DNA from: Spartobacteria bacterium
Lineage (GTDB): Bacteria > Verrucomicrobiota > Kiritimatiellia > RZYC01
Reading direction: 5' to 3'
Assembly: GCA_009930475.1 (NCBI GenBank)
Contig: RZYC01000042.1
Location: 1 to 34,312, forward strand
DNA: 34,312 bases
Shown: positions 22,949-29,920 of the stretch, piece after piece
Numbering within the stretch: position 1 is the first letter of the stretch
Layout: each line of letters opens with the position of its first letter
Translations under genes and position numbers: made by a program
Notes under the pieces: model-generated
Seen by the model: only the letters and a program-made list of their open reading frames with translations
Databases searched by the model: none
What the model was told of the DNA's origin: nothing

Positions 22949-25372
22949 CTATAATTCGCAAAAAATAGCGGAGGGCAGGGTGAACTTGATACATATTCTG
23001 TCGCGGTCTTCCTCAGCCCAGATATTCCCGTTGAAAAGACGAATTATGCGTTTTACTATTGCTAACGTATTGGTGGGAATAGTGATGGATGAATCTTCCA
23101 TGATGTCATTAAATTCAAAGATGTTATGCCGCTGGGCATCGCTTAAGGGCATTCCATTGCTTTCGACGTAAAATACGGTCTGTTCATGGATTTGTTTTAC
23201 ACCGATGCCGAGAACAGGGGCTTCCGACGGCCGGGCATGGCACAATGCAAAATCAATGATGCCGATCCATATTTCAGCAAGACGCTGTTTTTCGCCGATA
23301 AGCAGAATGGGGCATGGGTTGAATTCTGTGCGGACCTGCATGGTGCTGTTGTTTTTTGAACAAATCCGGATCGCATGTTTTACTATTTCATCGGGCGTTA
23401 GCTGCTGCGATGGCGAATGGGGTCGTCCGACATGAGCCACACGCATGATTTCATTCATAATATCGTCCATTTTTTCGGCGGAATGCCGCAATACAGAAAG
23501 GTCGCGAGTTACCTGATCTTCAGATGCTTCTTCGCGTAAATCTTCTTCCAGAAAAGAGATATACGAGCGGATACTGATAAGGGGTGTCTTCAAATCTTTT
23601 GCGGCCGAATACGTGAATTGTTCCAGTTCGGTGGTTTTGTGGCGCAATTCTATCTCACGTTTTTTGTGATCGGTAATATCTTCCGATACGGTTGCAAACG
23701 TCTGGCTGTCCAGGGCAATGGCCGATACGCGAAAGAATTTTTTGAGCGGTTCATGGTAGGCTTCAAAGGAACGGGAACGTCCCGTTTTCACGACCTCGGC
23801 GAAGATCTTTAAAAACGGCGGGGGATGTGTTTCGAAAAGATCCCCGACCCGTTGTCCCGCAGCCTCGGCCTTATTGATATTTGTGTGCGTACAATAGGCA
23901 TTATTTACTTCAACAATGTGATAATCCACAGGTTCTTTTCCGTTATATTCCATCTGGAAAATACCACAGCCCTCGGACATGTTTTCAAAGAAGATGATGA
24001 ATTTGCGTTCCCATGACCGCAACGCCTGCTGCGTTTCCATGGATTCAGTCAGATCTTGTCCAATGGCATATGTATAATCATCGGATGCATAGGCATGGAT
24101 TCGAATGGTTTTATAGGCGTCAGACTTGCAGCGCAGTCGGCATGTGATGTCAATTTTGTCGTTTTTCTTCAGGTTATTTGATTGATTATGAAAAATCGCG
24201 GAGGCGGACACGTCCTCCGGATGGATCAGAGAACGGCATGTCTGCCCCACAACATCAGCGGATGTATAGCCAAGTATCGCTTTCCACTGTAAGGGATTAA
24301 TTCGTGTAATGATGCCCGTGCGGTCAATGATGCAAAAAAGATCGGTTATGGCATTGTAATAGCCATTCATTTCTTTGTTTTTGCGTTCGAGCGCCATGAT
24401 TGTTTCTACTCGTTGCGTGATGTCACGGCAAATAACGAGAATGGATTTACGGCTGGGATCGTCATTGATTTCAGGCACCATACGCGCCTCAATGTGTATA
24501 TCGGCTCCGGTTTTTACGTTAGTGAATGTACAATCAAGCCATTGTTCATGTTTCGTCACAAAGGCACTGGACAGTGCTGTATTCCATGAGTCTGTACAGT
24601 GGGGGAAAGGTGGCTGATCAAAAAAAGTTTTTCCCATGAAGGATTCAGCCGAAACACCTGCGTGTTGTTCCAGTGCCGGATTAACATATAAGTAGTTAAA
24701 ATGATGATCCAGCCGCAGTATCATATCCGGGATATTATCGCTGAGGGAGTGATAGCGTTTTTCACTCTCGGATAATTGTGTTTTTTCCATTACTTTGCGT
24801 ATTTGAAAAGACAGCATTGCGCCAAAAAACATGGTGCCGAGTGGATACAGAATCAGTAGAGGCATCCATAATTTCCGAATAATATCCAGTGGCACAGGCT
24901 CTGTTACGGTCATCAGTATTGCAAGCATGAACAGGTGGATTACCCAGCCGAACAGGTATAGTTCCCGCCAGGAGTAAATATGCGGTCGACCATGTCGCGT
25001 CCGAAAAATATTCCATACACAACCGATCAGGGTAGAACCGCAAATGACAATAATTCCGGGGATAGCACCTGTTCCCTCCTGAAACGCGCTGTAGCAACTA
25101 CAGATCAGCATGGTTGCCAGCGCAGGGATTACAGGAAAAAAAAGACCGCAGCAGGAGAGCAGAATCGAGCGGGCATCAAGAAATACGCCGGGGAAAAGCG
25201 TGATGTGTGCGGAGAGGATCAAAACCCCGATCAAACCCGCCAAAAGGCCCATTTTGACCGTGTAAACAGGATCGCGGTGAAACAGTTTCTGATAGCACAG
25301 GTATAGTACGACCACGATGGTTATGAGCAGGGAGATATTGCCTGCCAGGGCGATGAAGAGTGCTGCGGTCAT
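22949..25372 (-). CDS. 5TM-LYT / multi-PAS sensor with degenerate histidine-kinase core
   Basis: This is an 807-residue protein. Residues about 1-190 form a multi-helix membrane sensor of the LytS (5TM-5TMR) type (VKMGLLAGLIGVLILSAHITLFPGV, then PALATMLICSCYSAFQEGTGAIPGI). Three PAS domains follow (about 205-325, 335-450, 455-570; SDNIPDMILRL, ITDLFCIIDRTGIITRINP, FENMSEGCGIFQMEY). The kinase-like end has lost its key residues. The H box reads YSAAKDLKTPL, with Lys592 where the phospho-His should be; the N box reads IWIGIIDFALCHA without Asn; G1 reads VESNGMPL; and the G2 glycines are absent before LAIVKRIIRLF. It should neither bind ATP normally nor phosphorylate itself. Its start overlaps the upstream hybrid kinase by four bases, so it is probably that kinase's partner or modulator. 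Confidence 0.9.
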   Translation of the reverse strand: MTAALFIALAGNISLLITIVVVLYLCYQKLFHRDPVYTVKMGLLAGLIGVLILSAHITLFPGVFLDARSILLSCCGLFFPVIPALATMLICSCYSAFQEGTGAIPGIIVICGSTLIGCVWNIFRTRHGRPHIYSWRELYLFGWVIHLFMLAILMTVTEPVPLDIIRKLWMPLLILYPLGTMFFGAMLSFQIRKVMEKTQLSESEKRYHSLSDNIPDMILRLDHHFNYLYVNPALEQHAGVSAESFMGKTFFDQPPFPHCTDSWNTALSSAFVTKHEQWLDCTFTNVKTGADIHIEARMVPEINDDPSRKSILVICRDITQRVETIMALERKNKEMNGYYNAITDLFCIIDRTGIITRINPLQWKAILGYTSADVVGQTCRSLIHPEDVSASAIFHNQSNNLKKNDKIDITCRLRCKSDAYKTIRIHAYASDDYTYAIGQDLTESMETQQALRSWERKFIIFFENMSEGCGIFQMEYNGKEPVDYHIVEVNNAYCTHTNINKAEAAGQRVGDLFETHPPPFLKIFAEVVKTGRSRSFEAYHEPLKKFFRVSAIALDSQTFATVSEDITDHKKREIELRHKTTELEQFTYSAAKDLKTPLISIRSYISFLEEDLREEASEDQVTRDLSVLRHSAEKMDDIMNEIMRVAHVGRPHSPSQQLTPDEIVKHAIRICSKNNSTMQVRTEFNPCPILLIGEKQRLAEIWIGIIDFALCHARPSEAPVLGIGVKQIHEQTVFYVESNGMPLSDAQRHNIFEFNDIMEDSSITIPTNTLAIVKRIIRLFNGNIWAEEDRDRICIKFTLPSAIFCEL

Positions 25373-27303
25373 ACAGGTGCCTTGTTGTCATTGATCCTCG
25401 ATATTACTTTGAAGAATTCATCAAGAGAAAATGGCTTTTGGATAAACTGGATGTTTCCATCCGGTAGCATGGATCGGATATCCGAGTGTTGGTAACCGCT
25501 GGTAAAAATGAAATGCATATGAGGGTATTTTGTCGATAATGCATCATAGAGTTCACGTCCATTGATGTCAGGCAGCGTTAAATCAATAATGGCACCGAAG
25601 AGAGATGCCCCGTACACATCACTCTTGGCGTATGCCTCGGCACCTGTGGATGCAGCAACACAATCATAATTCATCTCCTGCAGCATCACTCCGGTCACCT
25701 GCAGTATCGCGTCCTCGTCATCGACGACCAGAAAGGCGGGCTGCTTCTGTGGCGGTATTTCAGTTATGGGGACATGTACCGCTGATTGTTCCGCTAATAA
25801 AATGGACTTTTGTTTGACGGGGAACAGTACCGTTACCGTCGTTCCTTCGTTGAGCCGGGATTCCAGCATGATTGCTCCATGATACCGGCGAACAATCCCC
25901 ATAACTGCGGACATGCCCAGACCTCGTCCTGTAAACTTGGTGGAGAAGAACGGGTCAAATACCTTGCTTTTCGTTTCTTCATCCATCCCGCATCCGGTAT
26001 CCGTTACTTTAATGTGTACAAACAGGCCAGGGTTCGCTTTCTCCCTTAGCACGCTGTCTTTGAGGTCTTCTGCCGTAACCTGCTGAACACCTGTTGTCAG
26101 TGTGATATTTCCTTTTCGTTTGTCCTGTGCTTCGGCGGCATTGACGAGAATGTTGATAATCAGTTGCTGAATTTGCGACGGGTCGGCGTACAGCGTGGGG
26201 ATATCTTCTGTCAGTTCAAATTTTAGTTTGGCATTACCCGAAATCATGGACTCAACCATGCTTTCTGATTCACGAATGATCGTGTTGACCTGAATCGTTT
26301 CATCCACGAAACGTCCCTGTCCTGCATAGTCCAGCATGTGATGGGTTAGATCGGCTGCTTTTCGTGCGGACTGCAGACTCGCGGTAAGCAATGGCTCCAA
26401 CTCAGACTCCGGTTCGAGCAGGCAGATGGATAAATCCAGGTTTCCAATAATCACCGTCAATAAGTTGTTGAAGTCATGCGCAATACCGCCAGCCAGCACC
26501 CCCAGACTTTCCAGTTTCTGCATATGCTGCAACTGGCGCTCCATGCTGATTCTTTCTTCCTGTGCAGAAATACGTTCTGAAATATCGCGCATCAACATCT
26601 GATAGCTGCCGTCAGGCATCATTTTGGAGTGGTTTTCTACGTAAACCACGCTCCCGTCAGGCCGCGTAATGCATTTGGCATGGCCGATGTCCACCGTGAG
26701 TTCCTTGGGAAAGGTTTTGTCCCACAGTGAGCCTGCTGCTATACCAATAAGTTCTTCCGGTCGCCGTCCGGTCAGCTCCAGTGTACTGCTGTTGACTTGC
26801 GTAATCATGCCGTTGTGGTCACACAGAACCATGCCGTCCGGTGCCAGTTCGATCAGATTGCGAAACCGTTCTTCACTGGATTTAAGTGCCTGCAATGTGG
26901 TTTTTCTGGAACTTAAAAGATCCCATTCTCTCAATATCCGAGTGATCGTTCGCGGCAGATGATGAAAGGCTTCGGTTGATTTGACCAAAAAATCGATGGC
27001 GCCCGCTTTCAGCGTCTCCACCGCAATGCGCTCGTTGCCGAAACTGGTGGTCACCAAGACGGGAAATGAACCGTTTTCCGGCGGATTCACCAGAATCTCA
27101 GCCGCTATTCCATCGGGCAAATCCATATTGATGATCGTGAGTGCTATGCCGCCTTCGGCGACAATCCTCCGATAATCTTTCAGTGTTGTTCCCGTGTCGA
27201 TGTTGCAGTACATCGCACTGGATCTCAGTACGCGGCACATGGCCTCGCTATGTGCTTCTTCCGGATCGATAATGAGAATATGCAGGGGGTGTGGTATATT
27301 CAT
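25369..27303 (-). CDS. Hybrid histidine kinase (REC-PAS-HisKA-ATPase-REC) with degenerate first receiver
   Basis: The protein has 644 residues and no membrane segment. The first receiver (about 7-122) keeps PVLVTTSFGN and DFLVKST, but its phosphorylation site reads TIINMDLPDG, with Asn59 in place of Asp. A PAS domain (about 140-245; APDGMVLCDHNGMITQVNSST) and a short coil precede the kinase. The H box is LAGGIAHDFNNLLTVIIGN with His276, and the ATPase has LIINILVNAAEAQ, VTDTGCGMDE and FTGRGLGMSAVMGIV, all intact. The last receiver (about 524-640) has LVVDDEDAIL, the acceptor Asp574 in AIIDLTLPDINGREL, and FTSGY and QKPFSLDE. There is no DNA-binding output. It lies 19 bases after the deaminase gene and overlaps the pseudokinase gene, which points to one sensory unit. 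Confidence 0.93.
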   Translation of the reverse strand: MNIPHPLHILIIDPEEAHSEAMCRVLRSSAMYCNIDTGTTLKDYRRIVAEGGIALTIINMDLPDGIAAEILVNPPENGSFPVLVTTSFGNERIAVETLKAGAIDFLVKSTEAFHHLPRTITRILREWDLLSSRKTTLQALKSSEERFRNLIELAPDGMVLCDHNGMITQVNSSTLELTGRRPEELIGIAAGSLWDKTFPKELTVDIGHAKCITRPDGSVVYVENHSKMMPDGSYQMLMRDISERISAQEERISMERQLQHMQKLESLGVLAGGIAHDFNNLLTVIIGNLDLSICLLEPESELEPLLTASLQSARKAADLTHHMLDYAGQGRFVDETIQVNTIIRESESMVESMISGNAKLKFELTEDIPTLYADPSQIQQLIINILVNAAEAQDKRKGNITLTTGVQQVTAEDLKDSVLREKANPGLFVHIKVTDTGCGMDEETKSKVFDPFFSTKFTGRGLGMSAVMGIVRRYHGAIMLESRLNEGTTVTVLFPVKQKSILLAEQSAVHVPITEIPPQKQPAFLVVDDEDAILQVTGVMLQEMNYDCVAASTGAEAYAKSDVYGASLFGAIIDLTLPDINGRELYDALSTKYPHMHFIFTSGYQHSDIRSMLPDGNIQFIQKPFSLDEFFKVISRINDNKAPV

Positions 27304-27322
27304 GATGCTTCCAGTGGAGGGG

Positions 27323-28702
27323 CTATATACGGCCCGATCTCATCAACATTTGTTTTGTAATATTTTGGGCATCTGACCATAACTGTTCTTCGTCAAGTCC
27401 TGTTACTTGTCCCTTTTCGACCACTAGCCGACCGTTGACCATGGTATATGCAGCTCGTGGTGCCGATCCGCAGAAGAGATGCGCCGAGGCCGGGTCCGTC
27501 ATCGCTCCCGCAAATTCAACCCGATCCAGGCGAAACATCGCCAGATCCGCCGCGCTGCCCACTGATAAATGACCTATTTCCGGTGTTTTCAGAATCGCGG
27601 CTCCCTGTCGTGTGGCCATATCGAGCACGCGGCGGGGCGGCATGGCATCGACCGCTGTTCCGATTCGATGAACCAGTAATGCTGTTTGCATTTCACGTAA
27701 AAAATTAGAGCTGTCGTTGCTCGCACTGCCGTCAACAGCCAGGCCCACATGAACGCCTGCATCCATCAATGCAGGAACGCGGCATATTCCCGATCCCAGC
27801 CGTAAATTAGAAACGGGGCAGTGGGCTATCCCCGCACCTGCTGCAGCCAATCGCGCAATCTCTTTGTCATTGAAATAGATGCCATGCGCATACCACACGT
27901 GATCATGCAGCCAGCCCGTTTCTTCCATGTAATCCAGCGGACGCAGCCCGAGGCTTTCGACGCAGTAGGCTTCTTCATCTTTGGTTTCGCATAGATGAGT
28001 GTGGATCAGGAGCTTGTGCTGTTTGGCATAGGCTGCTGTTTCCTCCATCAGATCGCGCGTAATGGAAAAAGGCGAACAGGGTGCCAGCACAATGCGCGTC
28101 ATGGAAAAAGGATCGGCATCATGATATGTATTTACCACCCGCTCGCAGTCGGTCATAATTGCGTCCGGTGTTTGCGTGACATCATCGGGAGGAAGGCCCC
28201 CTTGAGATCGACCACGGCTCATGCTGCCGCGCGTGGGATAAAACCGCATGCCCATGGCCCTTGCTACTTCAATTTCCGTATCCAGCAGTGCCTCGGGTGC
28301 CTTATTAGGGAAAACATAAAAATGATCCACCGCCGTGGTGCAACCCGATAAAAACAGCTCGGAAATAGCAATTTTTGTGCTGATTTCTACCGCTTCCGGC
28401 GTCAGTTCCCGCCAGATTTCATAGAGATACACCAGCCAGTCAAACAACTTCGCATTATGCACCCCGGGAATATTTCTCGTTAGCGTCTGATAAAAATGAT
28501 GATGCAAATTGATGAAGCCTGGATAAACAACGTGATGTCGTCCATCGATCTGTCGCATCGCATCGGTCGGTTCAATGTGCTTGGAAATACGCGCTACCTT
28601 GTTATCGATCACCAGCAAATCGACATCATGGAGCACGGCGTCGGGTTCCTGCATTGTAACCAGCGTATGAATATCGTGGATAAGTATATGGTTCGATTCC
28701 AT
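27323..28702 (-). CDS. 8-Oxoguanine deaminase-like amidohydrolase
   Basis: This 459-residue amidohydrolase has the metal ligands of the TRZ/ATZ-type deaminases: His67 and His69 in PGFINLHHHFYQTLTR, His236 in IHTHLCET with Glu239 following, His273 in VWYAHGIYF, and Asp324 in LAVDGSASNDSSN. The segments LSGCTTAVDHFYVFPN, TRGSMSRGRSQGGLPPDDV and APCSPFSITRDLM strongly recall 8-oxoguanine deaminases, which turn 8-oxoguanine into urate and ammonia in purine salvage and clean-up. The start at MESNHIL fits family length and has GGGAA about nine bases before it; an ATG five codons earlier is possible. It is first in an operon with a hybrid kinase and a pseudokinase, an unusual partner set. Hydroxyatrazine- or guanine-type deaminase activity is the main alternative. 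Confidence 0.9.
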   Translation of the reverse strand: MESNHILIHDIHTLVTMQEPDAVLHDVDLLVIDNKVARISKHIEPTDAMRQIDGRHHVVYPGFINLHHHFYQTLTRNIPGVHNAKLFDWLVYLYEIWRELTPEAVEISTKIAISELFLSGCTTAVDHFYVFPNKAPEALLDTEIEVARAMGMRFYPTRGSMSRGRSQGGLPPDDVTQTPDAIMTDCERVVNTYHDADPFSMTRIVLAPCSPFSITRDLMEETAAYAKQHKLLIHTHLCETKDEEAYCVESLGLRPLDYMEETGWLHDHVWYAHGIYFNDKEIARLAAAGAGIAHCPVSNLRLGSGICRVPALMDAGVHVGLAVDGSASNDSSNFLREMQTALLVHRIGTAVDAMPPRRVLDMATRQGAAILKTPEIGHLSVGSAADLAMFRLDRVEFAGAMTDPASAHLFCGSAPRAAYTMVNGRLVVEKGQVTGLDEEQLWSDAQNITKQMLMRSGRI

Positions 28703-28806
28703 AGCGATTTTTCCCATTTTTCAGTAAAACAATTATAACGGGCTACAAAATAACGGAAATCACATCATATCAGAAGAAAAAAAGGCAGCGACGATCTATT
28801 TATAAA

Positions 28807-28834
28807 GGGAATAATAGCCTGTCCCTTTGCCGCC
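28807..28834. repeat. 28-bp direct repeat, copy 1
   Basis: GGGAATAATAGCCTGTCCCT followed by TTGCCGCC. It is identical to copy 2 (29876-29903), and 24 bases of it recur at 34165-34188. With the preceding bases, AAAGGGA and TCCCTTT can pair across AATAATAGCCTG. It abuts the truncated antitoxin gene. Similar short sequences mark REP-like elements or IS ends in other genomes, but I cannot assign it. Confidence 0.9.
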
Positions 28835-28846
28835 CTAACTATATAT

Positions 28847-29044
28847 AAGAAAGAAGTAGCACGGTACCGCGAAGCGGCACGAGCCACTATTCGCAAGGAT
28901 AAGCGTGTTAACATCCGAATGACCGAGCGCGACCTCATTCATTTCCAAAAGACAGCCATACATGAAGGACTCCCATACCAAACCCTCATCTCGAGCATTT
29001 TACATAAATACATCAATGGACGACTCGTAGAGAAAAAGAACTGA
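28847..29044 (+). pseudogene. 5'-truncated CopG-type antitoxin gene
   Basis: The frame ending at the TGA (29042-29044) encodes KKEVARYREAARATIRKDKR, then VNIRMTERDL and, after a few residues, EGLPYQTLISSILHKYINGR. This is the C-terminal part of a common ribbon-helix-helix antitoxin whose usual N-terminal 30-40 residues are missing. Upstream the frame runs without a start codon into the 28-bp repeat at 28834. An internal ATG at 28919 has no ribosome site and would remove half the DNA-binding fold. I therefore call it a remnant cut by the repeat. No matching toxin gene lies nearby. An attC-like site begins two bases after its stop. Confidence 0.75.
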
Positions 29045-29045
29045 T

Positions 29046-29103
29046 GGCACAACAAAAAAATGCAGCGTACGGCTAAAGCCGCCACTGATTTTCAACGTTG
29101 GCC
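29046..29103 (+). other. attC-like recombination site 1
   Basis: The outer arms GGC-A-CAAC (29046-29053) and GTTGGCC (29097-29103) pair with one bulged A. An unpaired spacer follows. The inner arms AAAAT-G-CAG and CTGATTTT pair with one extrahelical G (29062), and the tip CGGC-TAAA-GCCG folds into a hairpin. Paired R boxes, spacer, L boxes with an extrahelical base and a terminal structure are the marks of integron attC sites, although the R boxes depart by one base from RYYYAAC/GTTRRRY. It lies two bases after the stop of the antitoxin remnant. Confidence 0.55.
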
Positions 29104-29149
29104 TGAAATACAGCTTGCCGCGTGGTGCTAAATACGGTATCAAAAATAT

Positions 29150-29569
29150 ATGAGTAAGTATAAAGCAGTTATTGATACGAACATATTGTACGCAGGCTTA
29201 TATTCATCGGCTGGTGCATCATTTCGAATATTACAACTCATTGAAAGAGGATCCATTATACCTTTTCTTTCTACAACTTTGTTGTTCGAATATGAAGATG
29301 TACTGAAACGAAACCAGATGATTCTTGGATTAACAGAAAATGAGATTGAAGAAATTCTCAACGAAATATGCGCACGAGGAGAATGTCGCAGGATTCATTT
29401 TTTATGGCGACCTGTTCTGTCAGATCCAAAGGATGATCATGTACTGGAACTAGCCGTTGCGGCGGGCTGTGCAGACATCATAACACACAATATTACAGAC
29501 TTTTCTTTAAGCTCTAAATTTGGAGTTCGAATTGTTAAGCCGTCACAACTATTAGGAGAGCTGAAATGA
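29150..29569 (+). CDS. PIN-domain toxin
   Basis: This is a 139-residue PIN-type ribonuclease toxin of the small COG1569-like family. The acidic metal-site residues are visible: Asp9 in AVIDTNILYAGLYS, Glu47 in LFEYEDVL, Asp95/Asp96 in LSDPKDDHVLELAVAAG, and Asp117 in ITHNITDF. Members cut RNA and are held in check by a co-encoded antitoxin. The stop overlaps the next gene's ATG by four bases (29566-29569), the usual coupling of such pairs, here with the toxin first. The ribosome site is weak. The gene is more AT-rich than its neighbours and stands between two attC-like sites, in line with a mobile cassette. Confidence 0.92.
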   Translation: MSKYKAVIDTNILYAGLYSSAGASFRILQLIERGSIIPFLSTTLLFEYEDVLKRNQMILGLTENEIEEILNEICARGECRRIHFLWRPVLSDPKDDHVLELAVAAGCADIITHNITDFSLSSKFGVRIVKPSQLLGELK

Positions 29570-29802
29570 GTGCATTGAATTTACGTTTACCAGAATCTAT
29601 CCATCGCCATATACGAGAAATTGCAAGAGAAGATGGTGTTTCTATAAATACATTCATCACATCGGCTGTTGCAGAAAAAATATCAGCAATAACAACATCA
29701 GACTACATCTCCGAACGGGCTAGTAAGGCTAAAAATGGTGTACTAAAATCAGTTCTGGATCGTGTTCCTAATCGAGATCCTTTACATGGTGATGAAATAT
29801 AA
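29566..29802 (+). CDS. Ribbon-helix-helix antitoxin (HicB/Arc-like)
   Basis: This 78-residue protein begins with a beta strand and two helices in the ribbon-helix-helix pattern: ALNLRLPESIHRHIREIARE, DGVSINTFITSAVAEKI. The C-terminal tail (ISERASKAKNGVLKSVLDRV) is the likely toxin-binding part. It is coupled to the PIN toxin by an ATGA overlap and should neutralise the toxin and repress the pair's promoter. Its stop lies four bases before an attC-like site, the same layout as the antitoxin remnant before site 1. Confidence 0.9.
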   Translation: MSALNLRLPESIHRHIREIAREDGVSINTFITSAVAEKISAITTSDYISERASKAKNGVLKSVLDRVPNRDPLHGDEI

Positions 29803-29806
29803 TAGG

Positions 29807-29859
29807 GCCAACAAAAGCCTGAATCGGTCGCTATCGCGCCGATTAGGCTAACCGTTGGC
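29807..29859 (+). other. attC-like recombination site 2
   Basis: The outer arms GCCAAC (29807-29812) and GTTGGC (29854-29859) pair perfectly. Unpaired spacers AAA and AACC follow. The left inner arm AGCCT-G-AATCGG-T-CGC pairs with the continuous right arm GCG-CCGATT-AGGCT, leaving two extrahelical bases (G29821 and T29828) on one side only, and the tip loop is TATC. This is the asymmetric hairpin of an integron attC site. The R boxes are one base short of the RYYYAAC/GTTRRRY consensus, so the call is structural. Confidence 0.65.
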
Positions 29860-29875
29860 AGTGAGGAAAGAAATG

Positions 29876-29903
29876 GGGAATAATAGCCTGTCCCTTTGCC
29901 GCC
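29876..29903. repeat. 28-bp direct repeat, copy 2
   Basis: Identical over 28 bases to copy 1 at 28807-28834 and in the same orientation. It lies 16 bases after attC-like site 2 and 17 bases beyond the 3' end of the minus-strand gene that stops at 29921. Confidence 0.9.
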
Positions 29904-29920
29904 TTTACCTCCTAAAAAAA

